Of a DNA stretch of 64,000 bases, positions 44,329-53,714 are shown piece by piece; positions within the stretch are counted from its first letter, which is position 1; the number at the start of each line of letters is the position of its first letter. The DNA is from Tersicoccus phoenicis (GTDB lineage: Bacteria; Actinomycetota; Actinomycetes; Actinomycetales; Micrococcaceae): contig NZ_MRDE01000072.1 of assembly GCF_001968835.1 (NCBI RefSeq), positions 62,001 to 126,000 on the forward strand, in the 5' to 3' direction. The notes beneath the pieces were generated by a model. The model saw nothing but the letters and a program-made list of their open reading frames with translations, ran no database searches and was not told where the DNA came from. A program made the position numbers and the translations under genes.

Positions 44329-45102
44329 ATGACATCCACGAGGTCGACGTCCGCGGTGGTGCTGGGGATCACCGCGGTCGCCCTGACTCTGAGCGCGTGC
44401 GCCCCCAACTCCTCCACCGGTACCGCGGCCTCCTCCGGCAGCGCCCCGGCCACCTCGGCCAGCGCCTCGACGGCGGCCACGCCGACCGGCTCCGCCACCG
44501 ACTCCTCCGCACCGGCCACGGACAGCACCACCAGCGCCGGGCCGTCGGGGTCGGCCTCTTCCTCGTCGGCGCCGTCGGCTCCGATCTCCTCCGCTCCCTC
44601 CTCCAAGGCTCCGGCCTCGAAGCCGAAGACCCCGGGGCCCACCGCCGGCCCGTCGAGCCCGGCCGCCGAGGGTCTGCCCCTGTGCACGGCCGCCCGGTTG
44701 AGCGGGACCGCCGCCGCACTGCCCGGCGGCGCCGCTGCCGGTAGCGTCTATGCCGGCCTGACGGTGCGGAACACGTCCGGGGACGCCTGTCGGCTCGCCG
44801 GCTACCCGGGCGTCTCGTTCGTCGGTGGCGGCACCGGGGAGCAGATCGGTGTACCGGCCCAGCGCGACACGACGCAGGCGACCGTCACCATCACGCTGAA
44901 CCCGGGGCAGAGTGCCCGGGCACGGCTGCAGATCACGCGGGCCGAGAACTACGGCGGCGTGTGCAACCTCAAGCCGGCCGACGGCTTCCGCGTCTACCCG
45001 CCGAGCGCCACCGACGCGTTGTTCCTGCCCTACACCGCCAACGGCTGCGGCAACCCGAAGATCGTCCTGCTGCACGTCGGAGCGTTCCAGCCCCTGAGCT
45101 GA
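44329..45102 (+). CDS. DUF4232-containing lipoprotein
   Basis: A 257-aa predicted lipoprotein. The signal peptide ends in a lipobox LTLSAC with Cys24. Residues about 25-118 are an almost pure Ala/Ser/Thr/Pro linker, as seen in cell-wall-spanning proteins. The folded C-terminal domain (about 120-257; CTAARLSGTAAALPGGAAAG, then CRLAGYPGVSFVGGG) matches the DUF4232 family of actinobacterial surface proteins. It has four cysteines that could form two disulfides. The function is unknown. Confidence 0.85.
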   Translation: MTSTRSTSAVVLGITAVALTLSACAPNSSTGTAASSGSAPATSASASTAATPTGSATDSSAPATDSTTSAGPSGSASSSSAPSAPISSAPSSKAPASKPKTPGPTAGPSSPAAEGLPLCTAARLSGTAAALPGGAAAGSVYAGLTVRNTSGDACRLAGYPGVSFVGGGTGEQIGVPAQRDTTQATVTITLNPGQSARARLQITRAENYGGVCNLKPADGFRVYPPSATDALFLPYTANGCGNPKIVLLHVGAFQPLS

Positions 45103-45154
45103 CCACCTTGCCCGCGAGGGCGTCCACCCGTCGGCGAGTTCGGTCGGTGGTGGG

Positions 45155-48100
45155 GTGGATGATGGAGCCGTGGACGTACTCGACCGGTTCAGCTCCGCGA
45201 CCAGCACCTGGTTCCGCGGTGCGTTCGCGGCGCCCACGGCCGCTCAGACGGGTGCGTGGGAGGCGATCTCGGCGGGCGCCCACGCGCTCGTCGTCGCCCC
45301 CACCGGATCCGGGAAGACACTGGCGGCCTTCCTCTGGGCCCTGGATTCCTTCCTCGGTGGGCGCGGCTCCGGGGCATCCGGCGTCGAGGTGCCGGAGGCG
45401 GGCGCGGCCCCGACGGACGGGTCGAGGTCGGCGCCGGGGTCGAAGGACGACCGCCCGACCGGTACCCGGGTGCTCTACATCTCCCCGTTGAAGGCCCTCG
45501 GCGTCGACGTCGAACGGAACCTGCGTGCGCCTCTGATCGGCATCACCCAGACCGCCCGCGGCCGCGGCGAGACCCCGCCCGACATCAGCGTCGGCGTCCG
45601 CAGCGGTGACACGACGGCAGCGGACCGGCGGCAGTTGCTCGCTCATCCACCGGACATTCTCATCACCACCCCCGAATCGCTCTACCTGATGCTCACCTCG
45701 CGGGCGCGGGACACCCTGACCGATGTGCACACCGTGATCGTGGACGAGGTGCACGCCGTCGCCGGCACCAAACGGGGCGCCCACCTCGCGGTGACCCTGG
45801 AGCGGCTCGACGCGCTGCTCGCCCGCCCTGCCCAGCGGATCGGCCTCTCCGCGACCGTCCAGCCGCGGGAGACCGTCGCCCGGTTCCTCGGGGGCAACGC
45901 CCCGGTCACCATCGTCGCCCCGCCGTCGGGCAAGTCGTGGGACCTGACCGTGACCGTCCCCGTCGAGGACATGACCGAACTCGGCCCCGCTCCGGGACTC
46001 GAGGGATCCTCCGCCGGACAGACCCCGCAGGCGTCCATCTGGCCGCACGTGGAGGAGAAGGTCGTCGACCTGATCGAGGCGAACCGGTCGACCATCGTGT
46101 TCGCCAACTCCCGCCGGCTCGCCGAGCGGCTCACCGCCCGGCTGAACGAGATCCACGCGGACCGGCAGCTCGTCGAACAGCAGAGCGCCGAGGTGTGGGC
46201 CACCGGCACGGACGGCGAGCCGCTGCCGGTCCCGGCCCATGCCGCGTCCGGGCCGCCGGCCCAGGTGATGGCCCAGGCCGGGTCGACGTCCGGCGCGGAA
46301 CCGGTGCTCGCCCGCGCCCACCACGGGTCGGTCAGCAAGGACCAGCGGGCACAGATCGAGGACGACCTGAAATCCGGGCGGCTGCGGTGCGTGGTCGCCA
46401 CCAGCTCCCTGGAACTGGGCATCGACATGGGCGCCGTGGACCTGGTGATCCAGGTGGAGTCCCCGCCGTCGGTCGCCAGCGGCCTGCAACGCGTCGGCCG
46501 CGCCGGGCACCAGGTCGGCGAGATCTCGCGCGGCGTGCTGTTCCCCAAACACCGGGGCGACCTGGTCAACAGCGCCGTCACGGTCGAGCGGATGGTCGCC
46601 GGCGCCATCGAGTCCCTGTCCATCCCCACGAACCCGCTGGACATCCTGGCCCAGCAGACCGTGGCCGCATCGGCGCTCGGCACCATCGACGTCGAGGAGT
46701 GGTTCGACACCGTCCGGGCCAGCGCGCCCTTCGCCACCCTGCCGCGGTCGGCGTTCGACGCGACCCTGGACCTGCTCGCCGGCCGGTACCCGTCGGACGA
46801 GTTCGCCGAGCTGCGGCCACGGATCGTCTGGGACCGCACCGAGGGCACCATCACGGGCCGTCCGGGCGCGCAACGACTCGCCGTCACGAGCGGGGGCACG
46901 ATCCCCGACCGCGGACTGTTCGGGGTGTTCATCGTCGGGGAGGAACATGGGAAGAACCCCCGCCGTGTCGGCGAACTGGACGAGGAGATGGTCTACGAGT
47001 CCCGGGTCGGGGACGTCTTCGCGCTCGGTGCCACCAGCTGGCGGATCGAGGACATCACGTACGACCGGGTGCTCGTCTCCCCCGCCTGGGGCCAGCCGGG
47101 CAAGGTGCCGTTCTGGAAGGGCGACTCCCTCGGCCGCCCGGTGGAACTCGGCCGGGCCCTCGGCGCGTTCGTCCGCGAGCTGTCCACCGCCGACGACGAC
47201 GCCCGCGCCCGGCTGGCCGCGAACGGCCTGGACGAGTGGGCGTGCTCCAACCTGTTGACCTACCTGGCCGAGCAGAAGGAGGCGACCGGCCAGGTGCCTG
47301 ACGACCGCACCCTCGTCGTCGAACGCTTCCACGACGAGCTCGGCGACTGGCGGATCGTGCTGCACTCCCCGTTCGGCATGCCCGTGCACGCGCCGTGGGC
47401 GCTGGCCGTCGGCGCGCGGCTGCAGGAGCGGTACGGCCTGGACGGCGCGGCGATGGCCGGCGACGACGGCATCGTGCTGCGGGTGCCGATGATGGAGGAC
47501 GACCCGCCCGGCGCGGAGTTGTTCGTGTTCGAGGAGGACGAGCTCGACGAGCTGGTCACCGCCGAGGTGGGCGGCTCCGCCCTGTTCGCGTCCCGCTTCC
47601 GGGAATGCGCCGCCCGGGCCCTGCTGCTGCCGCGGCGCAACCCGGGCAAGCGGTCCCCGTTGTGGCAGCAGCGGCAGCGCTCCGCGCAGCTGCTGGACGT
47701 GGCCCGGAAGTACCCGACGTTCCCGATCATCCTGGAGACCGTCCGGGAGGTACTGCAGGACGTGTACGACGTGCCGGCGCTGAAGGACATCAGTGCGCAG
47801 GTCGCCCGACGCGAGTTGCGGCTGGTGGAGACCACGTCGACGCAGCCGTCCCCGTTCGCCCGGTCGCTCCTGTTCGGGTACATCGCCGGGTTCCTCTACG
47901 AGGGCGACAGCCCGCTGGCCGAGCGCCGGGCCGCCGCCCTGTCCCTGGACCCGACCCTGCTCAACGAGCTGCTCGGCCGGGCCGAACTGCGCGAACTGCT
48001 CGACCCGGGCGTGATCGACCAGACCGAGGCGCAGTTGCAGCACCTGGCTGACGGGTGGCGGGTCCGCGGGCCCGAGGGCGTCGCGGACCTGCTCCGCCTG

Positions 48101-50242
48101 CTCGGTCCCCTGGCCGCCGACGAGATCGCCGCCCGCACCGATGACCCCGACGCCGGGACCGCGGCGTCCGGCGGCGGGCACCAGTACGGTCCGGCCGGCG
48201 GTGCGGCATCGGACGTCGCCGCGCTCGAGAGCTCCGCACCGGGTCCGTCCGGCGAGGCCCCCGACCCGGGGGCCGCCCCGCCCACGCCGACGGCCCCGCT
48301 CGCCACCGTCACCGCGTGGGCGGACGAACTGGTCCGCGCCAACCGCGCGCTGTCGGTGTCCATCTCCGGGATCCCGCGGTACGCCGCGGTCGAGGACGCC
48401 GCTCGGCTGCGCGACGCCGCCGGGGTCCCCCTGCCGATGGGTGTGCCCACCGCCTTCATCGAACCGGTGCCGGACCCGCTCGGCGACCTGGTCGGCCGGT
48501 ACGCGCGCACCCACGGGCCGTTCCTGGCCGCCGAGGCGGCACGTCGGCTCGGTCTCGGCGTCGCCGTCGTGACCACCACCCTGCAGCGCCTCGCCGTCGA
48601 GGGCCGCGTCGCCGAAGGCGAGTTCCGGCCCGCGTCACTGCAACCGGTCGGGTCCGCCGGGGCCGCGGAGTGGTGTGACGTCGAGGTGCTGCGGCGGATC
48701 CGCCGTCGCTCCCTCGCCGCGCTGCGGCACGACGTCGAGCCCGTCACCCCGCAGGTGTACGCGCGATTCCTGCCGGCCTGGCAGCACATCGGGCCCGAAC
48801 GGGGCAGCCTCCGGGGCCTGGACGGCGTGCTCACCGTGGTCGACCAACTCGCCGGGGTGCCCGTGCCCGCCAGTGCGTGGGAGCCACTGGTACTCGCCGG
48901 CCGGGTCGCCGACTATGCCCCCGCCATGCTCGACGAGCTGATGGCCACCGGTGACGTGCTCGTCGCCGGCGCGGGGGAACTGGCCGGCAACGACGGGTGG
49001 CTCAACCTGCACCTGGCCGAGTCCGCGGACCTGACCCTGGCCCGGCAGCCCCTGTTCGTGCCCACCGGTCTGCAGCAGGCCATCATCGACTTCCTCGCCC
49101 GCGGCGGGGCGTGGTTCTTCCGCCAACTCGCCGACGCCGTCCGGGGGGCCGCGCCGGCGGTATCCCCCGGTCCATCCGCCGCCGGGAACGGCGACGATGA
49201 CGGGGCAGGCGACGGAGCGGGAACCGGGGCGGCCGAGGGGAACGGGCCGGCCGAGGGGAACGGACCTGGCCGCCCCGCCACGGACGACGAGGTTGCCACC
49301 GCCCTGTGGGGCCTGGTGTGGGCCGGGGTGGTCGGCAACGACACGTACGCCCCGGTCCGGTCCCTGCTGGCGGGCGGCCACACCACGCACACCGCCAAAC
49401 GGGCGCCGGCCCGGGCGCGCACCGGCGGGGGCCGCTTCGGGCGGTCCCGACTGCCCGGTCACCGGCCCGGCCGGGACGGGCTGGCCGCTCTGGGCCGCGA
49501 GTCGACCCTCGGCCGGGGCCCGGACCTGCGCTCCTCCGCGATGCGCAACCAGACCCCCCGTCCGGCGGTCCTGCCCACCACGGCCGGACGCTGGTCCCTG
49601 CTGCCCGAGTCCGCCCTCGACGCCACCGTGCAGGCGCACGCGATGGCCGAGCTGCTGATGGACCGGTACGGGGTGCTCACCCGCGGCTCGGTGGCCGTCG
49701 AGGGCACCCCCGGCGGATTCGGCACCGTCTACAAGGTGCTCAGCCGGCTCGAGGAGATGGGTCAGGCCCGGCGGGGCTACTTCATCGAAGGACTCGGCGC
49801 CGCCCAGTTCTCCGTGCCCGCCACCGTCGACCGGCTCCGCTCCTTCTCCGAGGAGACGGAGGTGTCCCGCAGGGAACCGACGGCGATCTGCCTGGCGGCG
49901 ACCGACCCGGCCAACCCCTACGGGTCGGCTCTGGCGTGGCCGGCCCTGGAGGGCAGCGGGCACCGCCCGGGGCGGAAGGCCGGTGCGCTGGTCGCCCTGG
50001 TCGACGGTGCCCTGGTGCTGTACGTCGAACGCGGCGGCAGGACGCTGCTGGTCTTCGACGAGGAGCCCGATGCGCTCACCCGGGCGGCGCGGGCACTGGC
50101 CGGCGTCGTCCGCCGGGGCGCGGTGGACAAGCTCGCCGTGGAGAAGGTCAACGGCCGCTCCGTGCTGGACACGCCGACCGGGTCCGCCCTGGCCGACGCC
50201 GGTTTCTACTCCACTCCCCGGGGCTTGAGGATCCGTGCCTGA
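45155..50242 (+). CDS. lhr: Lhr-family ATP-dependent helicase
   Basis: A 1695-aa superfamily 2 helicase that unwinds DNA or RNA:DNA hybrids in repair. Walker A is APTGSGKT at residues 48-55, the DEVH box at 197-200, motif III LSATVQPRE, motif VI QRVGRAGHQ. The Lhr-specific winged-helix and C-terminal domains follow to the end. Low-complexity Gly/Ala/Pro inserts near residues 70-105, 1000-1040 and 1330-1375 explain its length beyond the usual 1500. The start at 45155 is uncertain; GTG at 45170 would also fit. It overlaps the glycosylase gene by eight bases, a pairing common in actinobacteria. Confidence 0.92.
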   Translation: MDDGAVDVLDRFSSATSTWFRGAFAAPTAAQTGAWEAISAGAHALVVAPTGSGKTLAAFLWALDSFLGGRGSGASGVEVPEAGAAPTDGSRSAPGSKDDRPTGTRVLYISPLKALGVDVERNLRAPLIGITQTARGRGETPPDISVGVRSGDTTAADRRQLLAHPPDILITTPESLYLMLTSRARDTLTDVHTVIVDEVHAVAGTKRGAHLAVTLERLDALLARPAQRIGLSATVQPRETVARFLGGNAPVTIVAPPSGKSWDLTVTVPVEDMTELGPAPGLEGSSAGQTPQASIWPHVEEKVVDLIEANRSTIVFANSRRLAERLTARLNEIHADRQLVEQQSAEVWATGTDGEPLPVPAHAASGPPAQVMAQAGSTSGAEPVLARAHHGSVSKDQRAQIEDDLKSGRLRCVVATSSLELGIDMGAVDLVIQVESPPSVASGLQRVGRAGHQVGEISRGVLFPKHRGDLVNSAVTVERMVAGAIESLSIPTNPLDILAQQTVAASALGTIDVEEWFDTVRASAPFATLPRSAFDATLDLLAGRYPSDEFAELRPRIVWDRTEGTITGRPGAQRLAVTSGGTIPDRGLFGVFIVGEEHGKNPRRVGELDEEMVYESRVGDVFALGATSWRIEDITYDRVLVSPAWGQPGKVPFWKGDSLGRPVELGRALGAFVRELSTADDDARARLAANGLDEWACSNLLTYLAEQKEATGQVPDDRTLVVERFHDELGDWRIVLHSPFGMPVHAPWALAVGARLQERYGLDGAAMAGDDGIVLRVPMMEDDPPGAELFVFEEDELDELVTAEVGGSALFASRFRECAARALLLPRRNPGKRSPLWQQRQRSAQLLDVARKYPTFPIILETVREVLQDVYDVPALKDISAQVARRELRLVETTSTQPSPFARSLLFGYIAGFLYEGDSPLAERRAAALSLDPTLLNELLGRAELRELLDPGVIDQTEAQLQHLADGWRVRGPEGVADLLRLLGPLAADEIAARTDDPDAGTAASGGGHQYGPAGGAASDVAALESSAPGPSGEAPDPGAAPPTPTAPLATVTAWADELVRANRALSVSISGIPRYAAVEDAARLRDAAGVPLPMGVPTAFIEPVPDPLGDLVGRYARTHGPFLAAEAARRLGLGVAVVTTTLQRLAVEGRVAEGEFRPASLQPVGSAGAAEWCDVEVLRRIRRRSLAALRHDVEPVTPQVYARFLPAWQHIGPERGSLRGLDGVLTVVDQLAGVPVPASAWEPLVLAGRVADYAPAMLDELMATGDVLVAGAGELAGNDGWLNLHLAESADLTLARQPLFVPTGLQQAIIDFLARGGAWFFRQLADAVRGAAPAVSPGPSAAGNGDDDGAGDGAGTGAAEGNGPAEGNGPGRPATDDEVATALWGLVWAGVVGNDTYAPVRSLLAGGHTTHTAKRAPARARTGGGRFGRSRLPGHRPGRDGLAALGRESTLGRGPDLRSSAMRNQTPRPAVLPTTAGRWSLLPESALDATVQAHAMAELLMDRYGVLTRGSVAVEGTPGGFGTVYKVLSRLEEMGQARRGYFIEGLGAAQFSVPATVDRLRSFSEETEVSRREPTAICLAATDPANPYGSALAWPALEGSGHRPGRKAGALVALVDGALVLYVERGGRTLLVFDEEPDALTRAARALAGVVRRGAVDKLAVEKVNGRSVLDTPTGSALADAGFYSTPRGLRIRA

Positions 50243-51056
50243 GGGCGACACCGTGTGGCGCAGCGCCCGCAACCTGGACCGGGCGCTGGCCGGTCAGGTG
50301 CTCACGCGCTGCGACCTGCGGGTGCCTTCGGTCGCCACGGTCGACCTGACCGGGCAGCCCGTGCACGGCGTCGTCTCCCGCGGCAAGCACCTGCTGATGC
50401 GGATCGGGGAGAGCACCGTCCATTCCCATCTGAAGATGGAGGGCTCCTGGCACCTGTACCCGCCGGAGGGGCGGTGGCGGCGCCCGGCCCACTCGGCGCG
50501 GGCGGTGCTCGGGACGGCCACCGCTACCGCGGTCGGCTTCTCCCTGGGCATGCTGGAGGTCTTTCCCACGGCGGACGAGGCCGCCCACGTCGGGCATCTC
50601 GGCCCGGACCTGCTGGGCGCCGACTGGGACGCCGCCGAGGCGTTGGCCCGCCTCGGCAGGGAACCGGGCAGAGCCGTCGGGCAGGCGCTGCTGGACCAGC
50701 GCAACCTCGCCGGCGTCGGCAACATCTACCGGTGCGAACTGTGCTTCCTCGCCGGCGTGCATCCGCTCACCGCCGTCGCCGACGTCCCGGCACTGCCGCG
50801 CCTGATCGACCGCGCCCACCGGCTGCTGCTGCTCAACCGGGAGCAGGCGGCCATCGTCACCACCGGCAGCACCCGGCGCGGTGAGGAGAACTGGGTGTAC
50901 GGCCGGGCCGGGCGGCCCTGCCGACGGTGCGGCACGCCGATCCGCAAGGACCAGGCCGGCAACACCGACCTGGACGTGCGGGAGTACTGGTTCTGCCCGA
51001 CGTGTCAACCCGTTCCCGTGCACCCGGGAGACGCCGTCGTGCCGGCCGCCGACTGA
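50235..51056 (+). CDS. nei: Fpg/Nei-family DNA glycosylase (endonuclease VIII-like)
   Basis: A 273-aa base-excision repair glycosylase/AP lyase for oxidised bases. The N-terminus MPEGDTVWRSARNLDRAL supplies the catalytic Pro and Glu after Met removal; PEGDT is typical of Nei. HLKMEGSW and NLAGVGNIYRCELCF follow, and a C-terminal zinc finger is present with CRRCGTPIRK and FCPTCQ. The GTG start lies inside the end of lhr, so the two are co-translated, suggesting joint action in repair. Confidence 0.92.
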   Translation: MPEGDTVWRSARNLDRALAGQVLTRCDLRVPSVATVDLTGQPVHGVVSRGKHLLMRIGESTVHSHLKMEGSWHLYPPEGRWRRPAHSARAVLGTATATAVGFSLGMLEVFPTADEAAHVGHLGPDLLGADWDAAEALARLGREPGRAVGQALLDQRNLAGVGNIYRCELCFLAGVHPLTAVADVPALPRLIDRAHRLLLLNREQAAIVTTGSTRRGEENWVYGRAGRPCRRCGTPIRKDQAGNTDLDVREYWFCPTCQPVPVHPGDAVVPAAD

Positions 51057-51068
51057 GACCCCGCCGCC

Positions 51069-51074
51069 TAGACT
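51069..51074 (+). promoter_or_regulatory. -10 box of the pseudouridine synthase gene
   Basis: TAGACT, six bases before the GTG at 51081. Confidence 0.45.
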
Positions 51075-51080
51075 GGTCCG

Positions 51081-52004
51081 GTGATGCCCTCGCCGCTGCC
51101 CGTGCGCAACGGCGTCAACGCCACCCGGGTGCGGCTGCCCGACGACGGGCCCTGGGCCACGGCGCTGGACTACCTGCTGGACCGGTGGGGCCACGTGGAC
51201 CCCGACGGCATCCGGGCCCGGTTCGACGCCGGCGAGGTGTCCGCCGCGGACGGCACGCGGCTCACCGCCGCCACCCCGCTGACCGCCCACACCTTCCTCT
51301 GGTACTACCGGGACCTGCCCACCGAGACGCCGATCCCCTTCGACGTCGACGTCCTGCACGAGGACGACCACCTGCTGGTGGCGGACAAGCCGCATTTCCT
51401 GCCGACGACCCCCGGTGGCGGATTCGTCAGCGAGTCAGCGCTGGTCCGGCTGCGGGTACGGACCGGTATCGACGACCTCACCCCGGTGCACCGGCTGGAC
51501 CGGATGACCGCCGGCGTCGTCCTCTTCGCCAAGGACCCTGCCACCCGTGGGCGCTACCAGGTGATGTTCGAGCGGCGCCAGGTGCACAAGGAGTACGAGG
51601 CCCTGGCCGGTGTCCGACCGGACCTGGCCCTGCCGGTCACCGTGCGCAGCCGGATCGAGAAGTCCCGCTCCTACCTGCTGGCCCGCGAGGTGCCGGGGCC
51701 GCCGAACGCGGAGACCGTCGTCGAGCTGGACCGTGTCCTCGAGGGCGAGGTTCTCGAGTGCAGCGATCCGCCCATCGGCCGGTACCGGTTGTACCCGCAC
51801 ACGGGCAAGACCCACCAGTTGCGCGTGCACATGGCGTCCCTCGGCCTCGGTATCCGCGGCGACCGGTACTATCCGGTGCTGCAGGACGAGGCGCCCGACG
51901 ACCACGGCCGTCCCCTGTGCCTGCTCGCCCGGTCGATCGGGTTCACCGACCCGATCACGGGCCGCGACGTCACCTACACCAGTCGGCGCACGCTCGGACC
52001 CTGA
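51081..52004 (+). CDS. RluA-family pseudouridine synthase
   Basis: A 307-aa enzyme that isomerises uridine to pseudouridine in rRNA or tRNA. The catalytic Asp140 is in PVHRLDRMTAGVVLFAK, preceded by LLVADKPHFLPTTPGG, and the C-terminal HTGKTHQLRVHMASLG motif is intact. No S4 domain is present. The target site in RNA cannot be assigned. The start is GTG 51081 (or ATG 51084) six bases after TAGACT, implying a leaderless transcript. Confidence 0.92.
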   Translation: MMPSPLPVRNGVNATRVRLPDDGPWATALDYLLDRWGHVDPDGIRARFDAGEVSAADGTRLTAATPLTAHTFLWYYRDLPTETPIPFDVDVLHEDDHLLVADKPHFLPTTPGGGFVSESALVRLRVRTGIDDLTPVHRLDRMTAGVVLFAKDPATRGRYQVMFERRQVHKEYEALAGVRPDLALPVTVRSRIEKSRSYLLAREVPGPPNAETVVELDRVLEGEVLECSDPPIGRYRLYPHTGKTHQLRVHMASLGLGIRGDRYYPVLQDEAPDDHGRPLCLLARSIGFTDPITGRDVTYTSRRTLGP

Positions 52005-52132
52005 TCCGGCCACCGGCGCCATCGCCTCTCGTCGACTGCGGATCCGGGTGTGCTGGCGTCGTTCCTGCCGGTACCGTATCCGGCGGCCGCCGGGGCGGCC
52101 GTGCTCGACGGCATCGGTGCCGCCGCAGACGT

Positions 52133-52696
52133 TCAGTCCTGAAGCAGCCGCTTCTCGTACCGGGCGTTGAGCCGCTCCCACAGCGGGTACCAGGCGTCCC
52201 ACCAGGTGTCCCAGCGGACCGGGTGACCGTCGAGGGCGTCGTGCAGGTGCTCCAGATGCACGTGCCAGCCGGCCATCACGGTGGCCACCTCCAGGGGCGA
52301 GAGCGCGACGTCGGCCGTGAACCGCAGGCGGGAACCGCCGTCGTTCGCCGCGGCGAGGTCGAACTCGAGCCGGCCGTGCTCACTGTTGCTGATCGTGAAC
52401 ACCGCATCCCGGTGAGCGGTCAACACGGTGCCCTGCCACCACGGCAACGGGTCCGGCCGGCCGTTGAGCCAGTGCAGGTCGAAGGCCGCTCCCTCCCGGG
52501 CCTCCCCGCGGACCTGCGCCCACCACGTCTCCGTCCGTGCCGGATCGGTGATCATCCGCCACACCTCATGCACGTCGTGCAGGTAGTCCCGCTCGAACTC
52601 CAGCCGCACGGTACCGTCGGGCAGTTCGGTCGCGGTGCCGAGGGGATGCCGGTTGACGAGGGTGAGCAGCGGTGAGACGTCCCCCGCGGCCGTCAT
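52133..52696 (-). CDS. SRPBCC (AHSA1-like) domain protein
   Basis: A 187-aa protein with the START/Bet v1-like fold typical of AHSA1-type polyketide-cyclase-like proteins: [20 protein letters not shown] then [30 protein letters not shown], and a C-terminal [17 protein letters not shown]. These proteins bind small hydrophobic ligands; the role here is unknown. Its ATG overlaps the stop of the upstream SDR gene as ATGA, so the two are co-translated. Confidence 0.85.
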   Translation of the reverse strand: MTAAGDVSPLLTLVNRHPLGTATELPDGTVRLEFERDYLHDVHEVWRMITDPARTETWWAQVRGEAREGAAFDLHWLNGRPDPLPWWQGTVLTAHRDAVFTISNSEHGRLEFDLAAANDGGSRLRFTADVALSPLEVATVMAGWHVHLEHLHDALDGHPVRWDTWWDAWYPLWERLNARYEKRLLQD

Positions 52697-53466
52697 CGGG
52701 GGGCCATCCGGATGGCACCGTCGAGGCGGATGGTCTCGCCGTTGAGCATCGGGTTGCTCACGATGTGTTCGACCAGCGCGGCGTACTCGGCCGGCTTGCC
52801 CAACCGCGACGGGTGGGGCACCTGGGCGCCGAGCGAGTCCTGCGCGGCCTGGGGCAGACCCGCCATCATCGGCGTCTCGAAGATGCCCGGGGCGATCGTC
52901 ATCACCCGGATCCACTGGCGGGCGAACTCCCGGGCGAGTGGCAGGGTCATGGCGGCCACACCGCCCTTGGACGCGGCGTAGGCCGGCTGGCCGATCTGCC
53001 CGTCGAACGCGGCCACCGACGCGGTGTTGACGATGACGCCGCGCTCCGCGCCGAACGGGCCCTGGAGCGGTTCGACCTCGCTCATCGCCTCGGCCGCGAG
53101 CCGGATCACGTTGAAGGTCCCGATCAGGTTGACCGCCACGACGCGGCTGAACCGATCCAGCGGCAGCACCCCGTCCTTGCCGAGCACCTTGCCGGGCGTG
53201 GCCACGCCGGCACAGTTGACGACGATCCGCAGAGGCCCCAGTTCGTTCGCGGTGGCCACAGCGGCGGCGACCTGCGCCTCGTCGCACACGTCGGCGGCGG
53301 CGAAGCGGGCGCGGTTTCCGAGGGCGGTAGCGGCCTCCTCACCGCGCGAGGACGGCAGGTCGACGAGCACGACGGCGGCCCCCGCGTCGTGCAGAGCCTG
53401 TGCGGTTGCGGCCCCCAGGCCGGACGCACCGCCCGTGATCAGCGCGGTCGAACCCTCGATCTGCAT
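52693..53466 (-). CDS. Short-chain dehydrogenase/reductase (3-hydroxyacyl-CoA dehydrogenase-2 like)
   Basis: A 257-aa SDR. The cofactor loop is [16 protein letters not shown] with [10 protein letters not shown] after the second strand (NAD preference). [17 protein letters not shown] and the active-site YAASKGG are present. The sequence pattern [17 protein letters not shown] with [19 protein letters not shown] strongly resembles HSD17B10-type 3-hydroxyacyl-CoA dehydrogenases, pointing to fatty-acid or branched-chain oxidation. It overlaps the SRPBCC gene. Confidence 0.88.
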   Translation of the reverse strand: MQIEGSTALITGGASGLGAATAQALHDAGAAVVLVDLPSSRGEEAATALGNRARFAAADVCDEAQVAAAVATANELGPLRIVVNCAGVATPGKVLGKDGVLPLDRFSRVVAVNLIGTFNVIRLAAEAMSEVEPLQGPFGAERGVIVNTASVAAFDGQIGQPAYAASKGGVAAMTLPLAREFARQWIRVMTIAPGIFETPMMAGLPQAAQDSLGAQVPHPSRLGKPAEYAALVEHIVSNPMLNGETIRLDGAIRMAPR

Positions 53467-53581
53467 GCCATCCCCTTCTGTCGGTGTCCCGATCCTCGAC
53501 GCCGGATCCGGTGTCGGTGGCCCGTGCCGTGGCCGGTTGCCTCGTGCGCCCGGCTCCGATCACGGCCCGACCGGTCGCCCC

Positions 53582-53647
53582 GTGTCCCCGGTGTCCCCGG
53601 TGTCGCCGGGTCGCCGGGTCGCCGGGTCGCCGTGTCGCCGTGTCGCC
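53582..53647. repeat. Short tandem repeat, mostly 8-bp units
   Basis: Two 9-bp units (GTGTCCCCG) are followed by six 8-bp units (GTGTCGCC or GGGTCGCC). The array ends 67 bp before the GH76 start. Such arrays can change copy number. Confidence 0.75.
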
Positions 53648-53702
53648 TGCCAGCCTAGCGCCGGCCGGGCGCCGTCCCGCCGGCGCCCGTTCGCGCTGTC
53701 CC

Positions 53703-53708
53703 TAGGCT
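53703..53708 (+). promoter_or_regulatory. -10 box of the GH76 gene
   Basis: TAGGCT, six bases before the ATG at 53715. Confidence 0.45.
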
Positions 53709-53714
53709 GGCCCC

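Noticed and set aside
44969-48514. An 1181-codon minus-strand frame antisense to lhr
   Set aside because: Same reason: antisense shadow of a highly biased gene.
52005-52141. Small protein after the RluA-type gene ending [10 protein letters not shown]
   Set aside because: A 30-codon frame without a ribosome binding site or recognisable family; could be chance in high-GC DNA.
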